A stretch of DNA of 59,165 nt from Synechococcales cyanobacterium S06 (GCA_011391125.1 JAABRE010000024.1:1-59165); one strand, 5' to 3'. Counted from the stretch's first letter, positions 18,601 through 28,579 are shown. The notes: generated by a model not told the origin, from the letters alone. Translations and numbers: made by a program.

Positions 18601-19095
18601 ATGACATTCAACGAGAACAGTAATCAAATAATAGAAATTCACATTGAGGAGCTTACTCCTAGTGAAATACCTGTAAATACTTGGGAAGACTGGTTTAAAA
18701 CATGGCTTAATCACCTTTCTTCCTACCTTCAAGAAGCTCCAAGTTACGAGTTAAGTTTACGTTTAACTGACGATGCTGAAATTCAAGAGCTAAATGCCAA
18801 TTACCGTCAAAAAGACCAACCCACAGACGTTTTAGCCTTCGCTGCTTTGGATGTTGATTTTCCAAATCCAAATGCTGATGTTGAACCTTTATATTTAGGT
18901 GATTTGGTGATTTCGGTGGAAACGGCAATTCGACAAGCAGAGCAACAAAACCACAGTTTAACTAAGGAATTAGCTTGGTTGGCTGCCCATGGTTTGTTAC
19001 ATTTGTTAGGATGGGACCATCCTGATGATGAAAGTTTGGAAGCAATGTTAGCTCAACAAGATCAGCTTTTGCAACAAATAAGTATAATTGCTTAA
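18601..19095 (+). CDS. ybeY: Endoribonuclease YbeY, rRNA maturation
   Basis: A 164-aa zinc-dependent UPF0054 family nuclease. The metal site HGLLHLLGWDH with its three histidines is intact near residue 136. It takes part in 16S rRNA 3' processing and ribosome quality control in the cytoplasm. The ATG at 18601 is preferred over an upstream in-frame TTG at 18586, because the latter lies in the CTTTGCG repeat. dgkA follows after 33 bp on the same strand, a widely conserved pairing. Confidence 0.92.
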   Translation: MTFNENSNQIIEIHIEELTPSEIPVNTWEDWFKTWLNHLSSYLQEAPSYELSLRLTDDAEIQELNANYRQKDQPTDVLAFAALDVDFPNPNADVEPLYLGDLVISVETAIRQAEQQNHSLTKELAWLAAHGLLHLLGWDHPDDESLEAMLAQQDQLLQQISIIA

Positions 19096-19128
19096 GTTAT
19101 AATATTAAATACTTATACGGATTAATTA

Positions 19129-19578
19129 ATGTCCAAAGAGATAACTCAATCTGTTTCCTCGGAGTCAGAATCAAAAACCAAATCCCAACGGGAATTAGCT
19201 TGGCAAGTGGCCCCTAATTTGCTGGTAAGTTTTAAGTATGCTTGGCAAGGTGTACGTTATGCTTATGCTAGTCAACGAAATTTTCGCATTCATGTTTTTG
19301 TCGCTATTATCGCTTTTAGTTTGGGTTTTATTTTGCAGGTGACAACGACGGAAATGGCTATTATTACTTTAACTGTAGCTATTGTCTTAGTTTTGGAACT
19401 GTTGAATACGGCGATCGAGTCGGTGGTTGACTTAACTGTTAAGCAGTCTTACCATGAATTAGCAAAAATTGCGAAAGATTGTGCTGCGGGAGCAGTGTTG
19501 ATTGCTGCTTTAACAGCTTGTATGGTTGCTGGTTATATTTTATTACCCCACGTTTTTCAGTTGACAACTGTTAACTGA
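19129..19578 (+). CDS. dgkA: Diacylglycerol/undecaprenol kinase family protein
   Basis: A 149-aa trimeric integral-membrane lipid kinase. About 35 polar residues precede the core. The family signature ELLNTAIESVVDL and the AKDCAAGAV segment are intact, with three transmembrane helices (about 52-70, 77-97, 119-142). It phosphorylates a membrane lipid alcohol, either diacylglycerol or undecaprenol; which one cannot be decided here. It is co-directional with ybeY and trpG. The stop is followed by TGATAGT heptamer repeats (19576-19602). Confidence 0.9.
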   Translation: MSKEITQSVSSESESKTKSQRELAWQVAPNLLVSFKYAWQGVRYAYASQRNFRIHVFVAIIAFSLGFILQVTTTEMAIITLTVAIVLVLELLNTAIESVVDLTVKQSYHELAKIAKDCAAGAVLIAALTACMVAGYILLPHVFQLTTVN

Positions 19579-19660
19579 TAGTTGATAGTTGATAGTTGAT
19601 AGCAAATCATTTTATTCATTTAATCAGATTTAATTAGAGTAAAAAAAGGAGAAGTTAATT

Positions 19661-20251
19661 TTGATTTTAGTTATTGATAATTACGATAGTTTTACTTATA
19701 ATTTAGTCCAATATTTAGGAGAATTAGGCGCTGAATTTAGTGTAGCGAAAGAAATTAAGGTTTTTCGTAATGATAAAATTGATCTGGAAACCGTGAAACA
19801 ATTAAAACCTGATGGTATTGTAATTTCTCCTGGTCCTGGTCGTCCAGAAGATGCGGGAATTTCTAGCGAATTAATCGAAAAGTTAGGCCAAGATATTCCC
19901 ATTTTAGGGGTATGTTTGGGGCATCAGGCGATCGGTCAAGTTTTCGGTGGAAATGTCATTTGTGCTCCGGTTTTAATGCATGGCAAAACCTCAGCAATTT
20001 ATCATAATAATGAAGGAGTTTTTGCGGGTTTAGAAAATCCTTTTACCGCCACCCGTTATCATAGTTTAGTAATTGAACGTGAGACGATTCCCGAAGTTTT
20101 AGAAATTACGGCTTGGGTGGAAGATGGTACAATTATGGGGGTAAGACATAAGGAATTTAACCAGATTCAAGGGGTACAATTTCATCCTGAAAGTATTTTA
20201 ACGGATTCTGGTAAACAACTTTTAGCTAATTTTCTTAAAATTTTAACATAG
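19661..20251 (+). CDS. trpG: Anthranilate/aminodeoxychorismate synthase glutamine amidotransferase subunit
   Basis: A 196-aa class I glutamine amidotransferase. The start is TTG at 19661 with an AAGGAGAA ribosome site, giving the usual MILVIDNYDSFTYNLVQ beginning. Nucleophile Cys lies in GVCLGHQAIG, and the His-Glu pair in VQFHPESILT. It supplies ammonia from glutamine to TrpE or PabB for tryptophan and/or folate synthesis; in cyanobacteria one subunit may serve both. The synthase partner is not in the window. Confidence 0.93.
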   Translation: MILVIDNYDSFTYNLVQYLGELGAEFSVAKEIKVFRNDKIDLETVKQLKPDGIVISPGPGRPEDAGISSELIEKLGQDIPILGVCLGHQAIGQVFGGNVICAPVLMHGKTSAIYHNNEGVFAGLENPFTATRYHSLVIERETIPEVLEITAWVEDGTIMGVRHKEFNQIQGVQFHPESILTDSGKQLLANFLKILT

Positions 20252-20345
20252 GTTTGTTGTTGGGCACGCGGCCCAATTTAAAAACGATAAAGGGCAATAA
20301 CGATTTATTTTTCATTATTCAGAGTCCAAGTTATTTAAAGTATTT

Positions 20346-21110
20346 ATGCAGCGTAGAAAATTTATCCAATGTGCAGGTGGTGGTGTATTAACCAGTTTAG
20401 GTTTAAGTTGGGGTCAAGAAATTTTCGCTCAAAACCTTCCCCCTACTTTAACAATTGAATGGTTTGGTCATAGTTGCTTTTTATTTACGGGTGATAATCA
20501 GAAAATTTTAGTTAATCCTTTCACCAATGTGGGTTGTACTGCTGGTTATAAGTTGCCACGGCCAGAAACTGATTTGATTTTAATTAGTAGTCAGCTTTTA
20601 GATGAAGGGTCTGTTGATGATTTTCCCACTGATATTAAAATTTTATATGATCCCGGAGATTATAAAATCAAAGAAATGACATTGCGTGGTATTAGTATGG
20701 ACCATGACAGAGAAGGAGGCCGTCGTTTTGGTCGTAATGTCGCTTGGTCATGGACTCAAGGTGGCGTAAAAATCCTACATTTAGGTGGTGCTGCTGCTCC
20801 CATTTCCCTAGAACAAAAAATCTTAATGACCAAACCGGATGTGTTAATTATACCGGTGGGTGGTGGTGAAAAAAATTACAATGCTGAGGAGGCAAAAAAA
20901 GTAATTTTGGAACTGAGTCCTAAGATTGTGATTCCTAGCCAATACTTAACCAAAGCAGCGGATACTAATGTTTGTAAGTTAAGTAAAGTGGAGGATTTTC
21001 TAACCTTAATTCCCCAAAAACAAGTGGGTATTCTTAAGGGAAATAGTTTAGCTTTGTCGTCTAAAAATTTACCGAAAAATGAATTTCTGGTGAGGGTTTT
21101 GACAATTTAA
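20346..21110 (+). CDS. MBL-fold hydrolase-like protein with Tat-type signal and degenerate metal motif
   Basis: A 254-aa protein starting MQRRKFIQCAGGG, a twin-arginine-like signal leading to export after IFA-QN. The body has the UPF0173/RomA-like MBL features IEWFGHSCFLF and LHLGG. The HxHxDH metal motif expected after the TDLILI strand reads SSQLLDEGS, so zinc binding through that motif is lost. It is probably a periplasmic or lumenal binding protein or an inactive hydrolase. Function is not assigned. Confidence 0.8.
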   Translation: MQRRKFIQCAGGGVLTSLGLSWGQEIFAQNLPPTLTIEWFGHSCFLFTGDNQKILVNPFTNVGCTAGYKLPRPETDLILISSQLLDEGSVDDFPTDIKILYDPGDYKIKEMTLRGISMDHDREGGRRFGRNVAWSWTQGGVKILHLGGAAAPISLEQKILMTKPDVLIIPVGGGEKNYNAEEAKKVILELSPKIVIPSQYLTKAADTNVCKLSKVEDFLTLIPQKQVGILKGNSLALSSKNLPKNEFLVRVLTI

Positions 21111-21130
21111 AAGACAATTTTAAGAAGATT

Positions 21131-21499
21131 TTAAAAGTTATTAAAATCAGTAGGATTAATAACGGTAATTTCTGGAAAACGCATAAAATCACGACTATTA
21201 AATGTCAGAATATGGGTAAGATTATGAACTAACATAATAGCGACTAATCTAGCATCATGAACATTAACTCCTTTAACTTTATAAGTAATAACTAATTTGC
21301 GCCATTCTTGATAGGTTTCAGGAGTATCTGGTAAGATTAAAAACATTTTTTCCAAGTCAGATAACTCCTTTTCTGCTTCTTTTATATCCATTCCTAACCC
21401 GTTTTTATCAAGAGGACGAGTACAAGTTCTCCAAAATTAAATCAAATTTTGATGAGTCAAATAATAATTAGCGTCTTGTTCTGTTAAATAAAAATAGTC
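21131..21499 (-). pseudogene. VapC-like PIN toxin, 5' deleted and with a nonsense codon
   Basis: Minus-strand coding sequence for residues like YYLTHQNLI, then TAA (21437-21439), then FWRTCTRPLDKNGLG and the full PIN C-terminal half (VHDARLVAIMLVHNLTHILTFN). In intact relatives the motif is QNLIEFWN, so the TAA replaces a Glu codon in the same frame. The usual N-terminal 25-30 residues with the first catalytic Asp are missing; a 105-bp MITE lies just beyond. An 86-aa ORF from 21391 could still be translated but lacks catalytic residues. PIN toxins are RNases of type II toxin-antitoxin systems. Confidence 0.85.
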
Positions 21500-21505
21500 T
21501 TAAAA

Positions 21506-21877
21506 TTATATTATAGCACTTGCCAAATTTATGAGGACTCTTTTCCCCCTCTCCCTTTGGGATGAGGGGGGTAGGGGGGTGAGGGGTTGTATCTCATTTA
21601 ATCTGAAAATGCTATAGTATCTAACAAACAGTTCATCTATATCATCCTCTTGATAAATTCCTTCTCTACTAACCGCAAAATCTGACAAAAGTATAGTAGA
21701 AGAATGATTCTCGTCCCAATTTTGGATCGATTTTAAGCGATCTTTGGCCGTCATTTCTGATGGATTAAGCTGATTTTGTCTAGGTAAATTCCCTAATTTT
21801 TGTTCCAAAAGGTTTCTTTCTGTCGGATTAAGGGAATCGATAATAGTAATTAGTGAATCTATTAATTTAGTATTCAT
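21506..21877 (-). CDS. Antitoxin-like protein with C-terminus supplied by a MITE
   Basis: A 123-aa ORF. The first about 88 residues resemble small cyanobacterial antitoxins paired with PIN toxins (N-terminal helical IDSLITIIDSLNPTERNLLEQ, then a SREGIYQED motif). From codon 89 on the frame runs into the 105-bp MITE (21512-21616), which contributes a Pro/Ser/Arg-rich tail (PLTPLPPSSQRERGKR) and the stop. The adjoining toxin gene is broken. The start ATG has an AGGAGAAATAAGGA leader. Whether it is stable or functional is unknown. Confidence 0.65.
   Translation of the reverse strand: MNTKLIDSLITIIDSLNPTERNLLEQKLGNLPRQNQLNPSEMTAKDRLKSIQNWDENHSSTILLSDFAVSREGIYQEDDIDELFVRYYSIFRLNEIQPLTPLPPSSQRERGKRVLINLASAII
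21512..21616. mobile_element. 105-bp MITE, copy 1
   Basis: Ends TATAGCA and TGCTATA are inverted. The interior is a C/G-rich hairpin (CCCCCTCTCCC against GGGATGAGGGG). It is identical over 105 bases to 45734-45838 and related to 28657-28761 and 43309-43599. No coding capacity of its own. Confidence 0.9.
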
Positions 21878-21897
21878 AAAATCCTTATTTCTCCTAA

Positions 21898-22999
21898 CTA
21901 ATTTGACTGTCGTAAATAGGCCTCAATAAAAGCATTTATCTCCCCATTCATAACATCATTAATAGCAGTTGTTTCCGTATTTGTACGCAAATCTTTGACC
22001 ATTTGATAGGGATGAAATACATAATTTCTAATCTGATTTCCCCATGCTGCTTCCACCATGTCGCCGCGAATTTCAGCGATCGCCTTGGCTTTTTGCTCCT
22101 GTAAAACAATCAATAATTTGGCCTTCAAAATGGCGATCGCCTTTTCCTTATTTTGCAACTGGGAGCGCTCTTGGGTACATTTCACCGCAATTCCCGTGGG
22201 AAGGTGAACAACTCGAACGGCAGTTTCCACCTTATTGACATTTTGCCCACCCTTACCCCCGGAGCGAGTGGTCGAAATATCTAAATCCTCTGGGGGAATA
22301 TCCAAATTAAGGGCTTCATTTTCCAAAATTGGCATAATTTCGACCCCAGCAAAGCTAGTTTGTCGTTTATCATTAGCATTAAAAGGGGAAATTCTGACCA
22401 GTCGATGAGTACCTTTTTCGGCCTTGAGATAACCGTAGGCGTAACGGCCAACCAATTCCAGGGTGGCCGATTTGATCCCTGCTTCCTCACCTTCGGATAA
22501 TTCGGCCAAATGGACTTTATACCCTTGTTGTTCACCCCAGCGACTATACATACGCAGCAGCATTTCCGCCCAATCTTGAGCATCTGTGCCACCAGCACCA
22601 GCATTGATGGTTAAAACAGCACCATGAGCATCGTAGGGACCAGATAATAATTGCTGTAACTCCCAACGTTCTAATTCTTTTTTTAAGCGAGTCAAATTAA
22701 TTTCAGCTTCAGTCAAAAGTGACTGATCTTCTTCCATATCAAGGAGTTCAGCGATCGCTCTTGTATCTTCAAGGGTATTTGACCAGTCATAATATTGGTT
22801 TAAATTGGACTTAAAACCGTTCAAATCCTGAAGAATTTTTTGAGCGTTATCTGTATTGTCCCAGAAATCAGATTGACTGGCCACCTGTTCTAAATCGCTA
22901 ATTTTAGCATTAAGTAAAGGTAAGTCAAAGATAGTCCTGGGTTTTCCCCAGGTGTGAGGTGATTTCGGCGATTTGTTTCTTAATTTCTGATAATTCCAT
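21898..22999 (-). CDS. prfB: Peptide chain release factor 2, expressed by programmed +1 frameshift
   Basis: The first frame runs from ATG at 22999 for 24 codons (MELSEIKKQ...) to an in-frame TGA at 22927-22925. The second frame continues after slippage on CTT, giving [16 protein letters not shown] and the remaining 328+ residues. RF2 releases peptides at UGA and UAA. The GGQ catalytic loop ([10 protein letters not shown]) is intact; the recognition tripeptide region is present earlier. Total length about 366 aa is normal. A separate start at the GTG at 22884 would give a truncated protein and is not preferred. Confidence 0.93.
22924..22941 (-). promoter_or_regulatory. prfB: RF2 programmed frameshift site
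   Basis: Reads CCCAGGACTATCTTTGAC on the minus strand. CTT-TGA-C is the classic RF2 slip site, and AGGA three bases before TATCTT resembles the internal Shine-Dalgarno stimulator. Low RF2 slows termination at TGA and favours +1 shifting, an autoregulatory loop. Confidence 0.93.
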
Positions 23000-23134
23000 T
23001 ATTTCAAGTGAAAAAGTCTGTTAGTAAAAATAACATTTTTGTGTTGCGGATTAAAGAGTATCTCGAATAATCTTAGCTTCTCAATCTGCCCAATTATAGC
23101 GTTTTGAGGGCAGGAGTTTCCCTCCCCCAAAAAA

Positions 23135-26100
23135 TTAAACTACCTCAAACTTAACCTGAAAAATTAAGTCATCGTAATCTCGATCGCCTCCATTGGCAAA
23201 GTCTTCAAAACCAAAACTATTATCGCCGAGTAAGCGCACGTGATCAACACCATCCCGATTACCTTGAGTAAAGGCAAAATAGACTTGGGGATCATTACCC
23301 GAATTACTGTCTAAAAGTTGATCCGGAGTACCATTAGCAATGAGGAAAGGAGCGTAGAGACTATGGCCGTCAAGAATTGCAGTAATTCCGCCACCACTAC
23401 GCGCGGAGAAACTAGCTCCGTTCTCGCTTTGTTGACTTTGGCGTACGGCTGCTTGAGCATAACCAGATTGTCCGGGGGTCAACTTTTGACCGGTGAGAGG
23501 ATCAACGACAGTTCCCTGGGCATCTTCAATCTTGTATAAACCGCCATGGTTGTTGTAACTGGCTTCACTGCGAATGATCTCAAAATTAGCTTGCACTTTT
23601 TCCCCTGGAACGTTGCTTAAATCAATCAATTCCCCCTCGGTTTGTCCTTGGTAATTAGCGATTAATTGTTCTAACTGGGGTGCAGTATCCTGCAATTGAA
23701 CAGTCATCACCAAGTCATCAAAAGACAAATCTAAACCTGCCGTTGAAGTTTCCCAGCTAAGATCAAATTGATTGTCACTGATATTGTTGATTTTGACATG
23801 GTCAAAGGAATCGGGATTTGCTTCCGTAATGCTGAAAAACACATTATTGGGATTTCCGCCACCTTGCTGAAAAGTATCAGTGGTGTCATTTTTAATGATG
23901 TAAAAAGCGAGGCGATCGCCAGAGGCATATTGAAGTTGGCGATTCAAGTCCATACCTTGTACTTCACCATTAGAATTGCGGTTCAAAGATGAAAAAATCA
24001 CTGTAGCTGAATTTAAAGCTTGATCAAGGAAATTGCCATCCGTGGGAGCGACTCCATTGACCTTATTTTCCGAATCGACGACAAAAACTCCGACTTCAGT
24101 GGTGTCATTACTATTAGTAGAAACGCGGGTAAAATCCAAATAAGCTGCTTGTTGATTAGCACTATTTAACTGAAAAACCTTGTCACTACCCCTAGTTAAA
24201 GTTACGTCATTATTAACAACTCCAGGAGCACCTTGATGGACAATCGTATTGTTTTTAGTTAAATCTCCATCACCATTTTGGCCATCAATTACATGGAGTA
24301 AAACCAAATCCGGATTACCATTATTATCAGTATCAAAAAACTTAGCTCCCTTCCCACTTTGAGAGATAAAACTTTCCCAATGATCTCGATTATTGCTAAT
24401 GGTTGGTTGGTACGTCCAATAGGTATTAAAATCTTGATCATCGGCAGAATTTGGTAATAATAAACTAATTAAACCTGCTTCTTCCTGAAAATTAATTACC
24501 TGTAAATTAAGGAAATCTAAGGGAAAATTAACGCCATTATTTTCGGGATTTGTGGTGGATTCTGTACCCGGATTTGGGAGAAATTCCACAGTATTTAAAA
24601 GGGAATTTTTGGGAGAAACAACTGTAAAAACATCATTCGGATTAGTGGAATTTTCAGTTGTTAAAATCGAGTAAACATTACTTTGTTCACTGTCTAAAAT
24701 TCCGTCTTTGTTATTGTCTTTATTATTAGGAAAAAGACCAGCATTGGGATCATTTTGTATCTTAACGGTAACATCATCAATTAGGGTATTAACAAAAGCA
24801 GAATCACTATCAGAAGATACTTCATGTTGAATAACACTTTGGGTAATTGCGGTTAAATTATCATTAACAGGAATTACGGTAATTGTTTGGGGTTGATTCC
24901 AATTTTGACGAGTAAAAGTTACCGAAGTAATACTTTGTAATTGATTATCGGTTGTAATATTAACTGTAACATCACTTTCAGGCTGACTATTGAGATACAT
25001 TAAATAGGTATCAATTGCTTTACCCTTAATAACAGTGGTATTTCCCTCTGTTTCCTCAATAATTACACCGGGTTGATCATTATCAGTAATTTCCACACTC
25101 AAATTAGTTTGTGAAAGTGCTAAATATTCAGTAGCACTTTCACTCCTAGCAAAATGTTTTATAACACTTAAATGAGGAGTATCTTCTACTAAATTATCAT
25201 CCATCGCTTTTACTGTAACTGTTTGTGGTGTGGTCCAATTTTCGGGGGTAAAAGTAAGAGGAATAATGGATTGTAATTGGTCATCGGTAACAACTTCAAT
25301 GAAGACATTTTCGCTAGGTTGGCTTTTTAAGTTTAAGGTGTAAGTACCCGTTGTTCCTGCTTCTGAAACAGCTACTTTTCCACTAACTTCTAAACCAATT
25401 TTATCATCATCTTTTACGTCAATCTTAACAGGATTAACGCTAATAGTGCGATATTCAGGAGCACTATTCGGGTTAATGGTATATTTGATTTCCTCAGTGC
25501 GATCGCCCCTTGCTATATCATCATCAACAGCAGTTACCGTAACTGTTTTAAATTGATTCCAATTGCTAGGAGAAAAAGTTAAATTTGTCTGATCAGGTTC
25601 TAATCCTTGATTTTCTAACAAAGGTGTTAAAGTAAGATTAACATTTGTAGAAGGTTCTTTATTTACAATCACCTTATAGGTAGCAGAATCTTCCCCATTT
25701 TCCCCGTTTTCAATAACCGTTAAATTTTCGACGGGAATAACAGTAATACCAAAGGTTTCATTATCGACAATATTAACTTTAGTCTCAGGTATTTTGACAT
25801 CTAAATAATCAGGAGAACTCGTGGTATTGATCGTATAATTTATTAAACTGGTGTGTAATCCTTCCTCAGTTTCATCATCAATTGCTTTAACCGCCACTGT
25901 CTGAAAAACATCCCAATTATTAGGAGTAAAAGTGAGGGAATTAAGTACATTTTCGCCATTTAACAACTCAATTTGACCATCTTTTGTTAAGTCAATGGTT
26001 ACATTTTGCTTGGGTTGGCTATTAAGCCTTATTTGATAATTAGTAACTAAACCACTTTCTGTGACATCTACAGTTTTCTCATCAGCATTTAACTGAACAG

Positions 26101-28579
26101 TAACACCAGCAAAATCATTGTCAATAATATTAACAATCAGAGGTTCAATTTCTATTCCTTGATAGGTACTATCACTATCAGGATCAGGATCAGGAGTTAC
26201 TTGAAAATTAATGTTACTATTATGATCACCTTCCGCAATATTATCATTAACTGCTGTAATGCTAACTACCTGTTTTTGATTCCAATTTTCTGATGTAAAA
26301 GTAACAGTTTCCTGATCAAGATTAACTTGAGTTGAATCGAAAGCAATATTAATTTTTACTTCAGAATTTGGAGCTGGAGCTTTATTTAATACAATTTGAA
26401 AAGTATCAGTTGCTCCTTCTTCACTAATATCGTTACTACCATTACTTCTGTAAATACTCACTCCGGGGGATTCATTGTCAATAATTGTCACAATGAAATC
26501 ATCTAAAGTAACTCCCGAATATTGAGTATCCGTCGAGGTTACAATCGGTTTAATAACAGTAGCATCATTACCCGTAACTTGGATTGCTGAAAAGGAAATT
26601 GTTTGCTCATTATTCCAGTTATCAGGAGTAAATGTTACCGGAGAAATTTGGCTGATTTTATTAGTATCAACCTGAAAATTAATCGTAACATCTGCACTCG
26701 GTTGAGTATTAAGTTTTATTTGATATTCAGAAGACAGTCCTTCAACCACCTTATTATCATCATCACCGGTTAAAGTAATATCAGGTTTAACCGCAAAAAT
26801 TGCCTCTTTAGCATTAATCAAACCATAACCACTCTTAACATCAAACCCGTCCGACTCCATGTCAATGGCTGTATTCGCCAAGGCATCATAGATTTCTTGA
26901 GAAGTCAACTTTTTCTCGGCCGCTTGTAGCATTAAAGCAGCAACTGCGGCAGCGTGGGGAGCAGCAGCAGAAGTGCCGAAAAATTCAGGAAATCCTGATT
27001 GATCTGAATCTGGACTACCAAAGAAGGTCGTATCAACCCCGTCAGGTGCAACAATCAAGGGAGTTTGACGAATTATTGGCTCGGCTAAAACTTGACCATC
27101 TCTATCAAAATAAATGGAGATACCACCCACACTGGAAAAATCTTCTAAAAGCGGTGGATTTTGCCCAAATGCGGGAGTTTCTTGGTATTTTGCCGCTCCA
27201 ACCCCTGCAACACCTTGTCCGTTAGGATGACCGAAAACTGTGGGGCTATCGGTGGTATATTCGGTAAATTCAGTATCACCGTTAAAATCAATATACTTAA
27301 TCAGGGTGGGAGCTGTTTGATCGCCATCAATGGTAGTATTATCAACGATCATTAGGTTGTAAGTGCCTGTCGTTTCGGTATCGTTGACAAAACTGAGGAC
27401 TTCCACTGCATCTTTACCGACGTTTTGATTAGCGCTACTCGCCAATATTTCCGTACCTGCTGCATTTAGTACATAAATATCTAAATCACGACTTGCTCCG
27501 GTTGATCCAGCTGAGATAAAAGGATCATTCCACTGAAAACTGAGGAGAATACTTTCTCCCGATTCCAGAATAAATTCCTGTAATTCGTCACCTTTTTCGT
27601 CAAATTGGTGGGCGACACCACCATAAAAAGCACCGCTAAAAAACCCGACTGGGTAGTTATTACCAGGATTAAAGGCACTTTCGTAGGAGTCTGTACCACT
27701 ATTACCCGCAGAGGAAAAATAGGCTACTCCCGAAGTTGCAGCGTCACTGGCGGCTTGAGCAATAATCCCATCTTGAAAAAAGGGCTGCTCAAAATAGGCC
27801 ACATCATCGACGATGATATCAGCACCTGCGCTTACTAATTCCCCAATGCCATTGGCGAAATCCACGGCACTAATAAAGGCGGTTCTGAAAAATAAGTCAG
27901 CTCCTGGAGCGACATCATGGACAATTTGTGCCATGGCTCTACCTTCATCACTGCCGCCGGATTCTATGTCTTTTAAAACTGTGACGGAGTCTGGTAAGTC
28001 TCCACTGGTAACATCTGCATCTGCTCCCTTGAGATTATCATAACTGTCGGACATTACACCAATTTTAATGCCGCTTCCGTCGACTTCAAAATCAGTTTTA
28101 GCGACATCGGATTGCATTGCTTTGTCACCTTGGGAAGTGACTTTTCCTGCTCTGGTGAAACCTTTGTAGGCTGGTTGGGCAAATTGAATGGTGGCTAAAC
28201 CGCTTAAATTAGCTAATTGACTGATTTGAATAAAACCAGCGGCCACTTTCCCATAGCTGGAAATGTCCTCTACGCCTAGTTTTTCTAGGTCTTTGACTAA
28301 TAAATTTATGTCGTCTTTAGCTACGGCTTGAACCAAAATGCGATCGCCTTGAGTTTGAACTGCGCTATTACTGGCTTGAAAATCGTTGGCGTCGCCTCCT
28401 TCGGCAATAAATTTTTGTTGTTCGGCGGAAATTAAAATGAGGTCATCCCCAATAATTTGACCTTGGGGAGTTCTTGCTATATTGGCGGCTTGTTCTCTTT
28501 CCGCCGGAGTTAAATTAACGCTGCTAGTTGGTTCGCGATCAGTTACTGTAGTATCTTCAGAACGATTTTCTGTAGTCAT
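23135..28579 (-). CDS. Large secreted S8 (subtilisin-like) peptidase with Calx-beta-like repeats and DUF4114
   Basis: A 1814-aa protein without a Sec signal. Residues 1-165 form an acidic prodomain-like region. The S8 domain covers about 170-600 with Asp178 (MSDSYD), His221 (IVHDVAP), Asn293 (SAGN) and Ser536 (GTSAAAP). From 605 to about 1310 lie six Calx-beta-like repeats of roughly 115 aa, each with FTPENW and VTVxAVDD-type motifs. Two DUF4114-like units end the protein (LSFDDLVM; GGDRDYDDLI). The gene is the last of a minus-strand row with HlyD, the ABC exporter and PpiC, so it is probably a type I secretion substrate acting outside the cell or on the surface. Its cleavage target is unknown. 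Confidence 0.88.
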   Translation of the reverse strand: MTTENRSEDTTVTDREPTSSVNLTPAEREQAANIARTPQGQIIGDDLILISAEQQKFIAEGGDANDFQASNSAVQTQGDRILVQAVAKDDINLLVKDLEKLGVEDISSYGKVAAGFIQISQLANLSGLATIQFAQPAYKGFTRAGKVTSQGDKAMQSDVAKTDFEVDGSGIKIGVMSDSYDNLKGADADVTSGDLPDSVTVLKDIESGGSDEGRAMAQIVHDVAPGADLFFRTAFISAVDFANGIGELVSAGADIIVDDVAYFEQPFFQDGIIAQAASDAATSGVAYFSSAGNSGTDSYESAFNPGNNYPVGFFSGAFYGGVAHQFDEKGDELQEFILESGESILLSFQWNDPFISAGSTGASRDLDIYVLNAAGTEILASSANQNVGKDAVEVLSFVNDTETTGTYNLMIVDNTTIDGDQTAPTLIKYIDFNGDTEFTEYTTDSPTVFGHPNGQGVAGVGAAKYQETPAFGQNPPLLEDFSSVGGISIYFDRDGQVLAEPIIRQTPLIVAPDGVDTTFFGSPDSDQSGFPEFFGTSAAAPHAAAVAALMLQAAEKKLTSQEIYDALANTAIDMESDGFDVKSGYGLINAKEAIFAVKPDITLTGDDDNKVVEGLSSEYQIKLNTQPSADVTINFQVDTNKISQISPVTFTPDNWNNEQTISFSAIQVTGNDATVIKPIVTSTDTQYSGVTLDDFIVTIIDNESPGVSIYRSNGSNDISEEGATDTFQIVLNKAPAPNSEVKINIAFDSTQVNLDQETVTFTSENWNQKQVVSITAVNDNIAEGDHNSNINFQVTPDPDPDSDSTYQGIEIEPLIVNIIDNDFAGVTVQLNADEKTVDVTESGLVTNYQIRLNSQPKQNVTIDLTKDGQIELLNGENVLNSLTFTPNNWDVFQTVAVKAIDDETEEGLHTSLINYTINTTSSPDYLDVKIPETKVNIVDNETFGITVIPVENLTVIENGENGEDSATYKVIVNKEPSTNVNLTLTPLLENQGLEPDQTNLTFSPSNWNQFKTVTVTAVDDDIARGDRTEEIKYTINPNSAPEYRTISVNPVKIDVKDDDKIGLEVSGKVAVSEAGTTGTYTLNLKSQPSENVFIEVVTDDQLQSIIPLTFTPENWTTPQTVTVKAMDDNLVEDTPHLSVIKHFARSESATEYLALSQTNLSVEITDNDQPGVIIEETEGNTTVIKGKAIDTYLMYLNSQPESDVTVNITTDNQLQSITSVTFTRQNWNQPQTITVIPVNDNLTAITQSVIQHEVSSDSDSAFVNTLIDDVTVKIQNDPNAGLFPNNKDNNKDGILDSEQSNVYSILTTENSTNPNDVFTVVSPKNSLLNTVEFLPNPGTESTTNPENNGVNFPLDFLNLQVINFQEEAGLISLLLPNSADDQDFNTYWTYQPTISNNRDHWESFISQSGKGAKFFDTDNNGNPDLVLLHVIDGQNGDGDLTKNNTIVHQGAPGVVNNDVTLTRGSDKVFQLNSANQQAAYLDFTRVSTNSNDTTEVGVFVVDSENKVNGVAPTDGNFLDQALNSATVIFSSLNRNSNGEVQGMDLNRQLQYASGDRLAFYIIKNDTTDTFQQGGGNPNNVFFSITEANPDSFDHVKINNISDNQFDLSWETSTAGLDLSFDDLVMTVQLQDTAPQLEQLIANYQGQTEGELIDLSNVPGEKVQANFEIIRSEASYNNHGGLYKIEDAQGTVVDPLTGQKLTPGQSGYAQAAVRQSQQSENGASFSARSGGGITAILDGHSLYAPFLIANGTPDQLLDSNSGNDPQVYFAFTQGNRDGVDHVRLLGDNSFGFEDFANGGDRDYDDLIFQVKFEVV

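Noticed and set aside
20260-20276. TTGGGC-GCCCAA hairpin after trpG as terminator
   Set aside because: Not followed by a T-run on the plus strand; more likely a member of the palindromic repeats.
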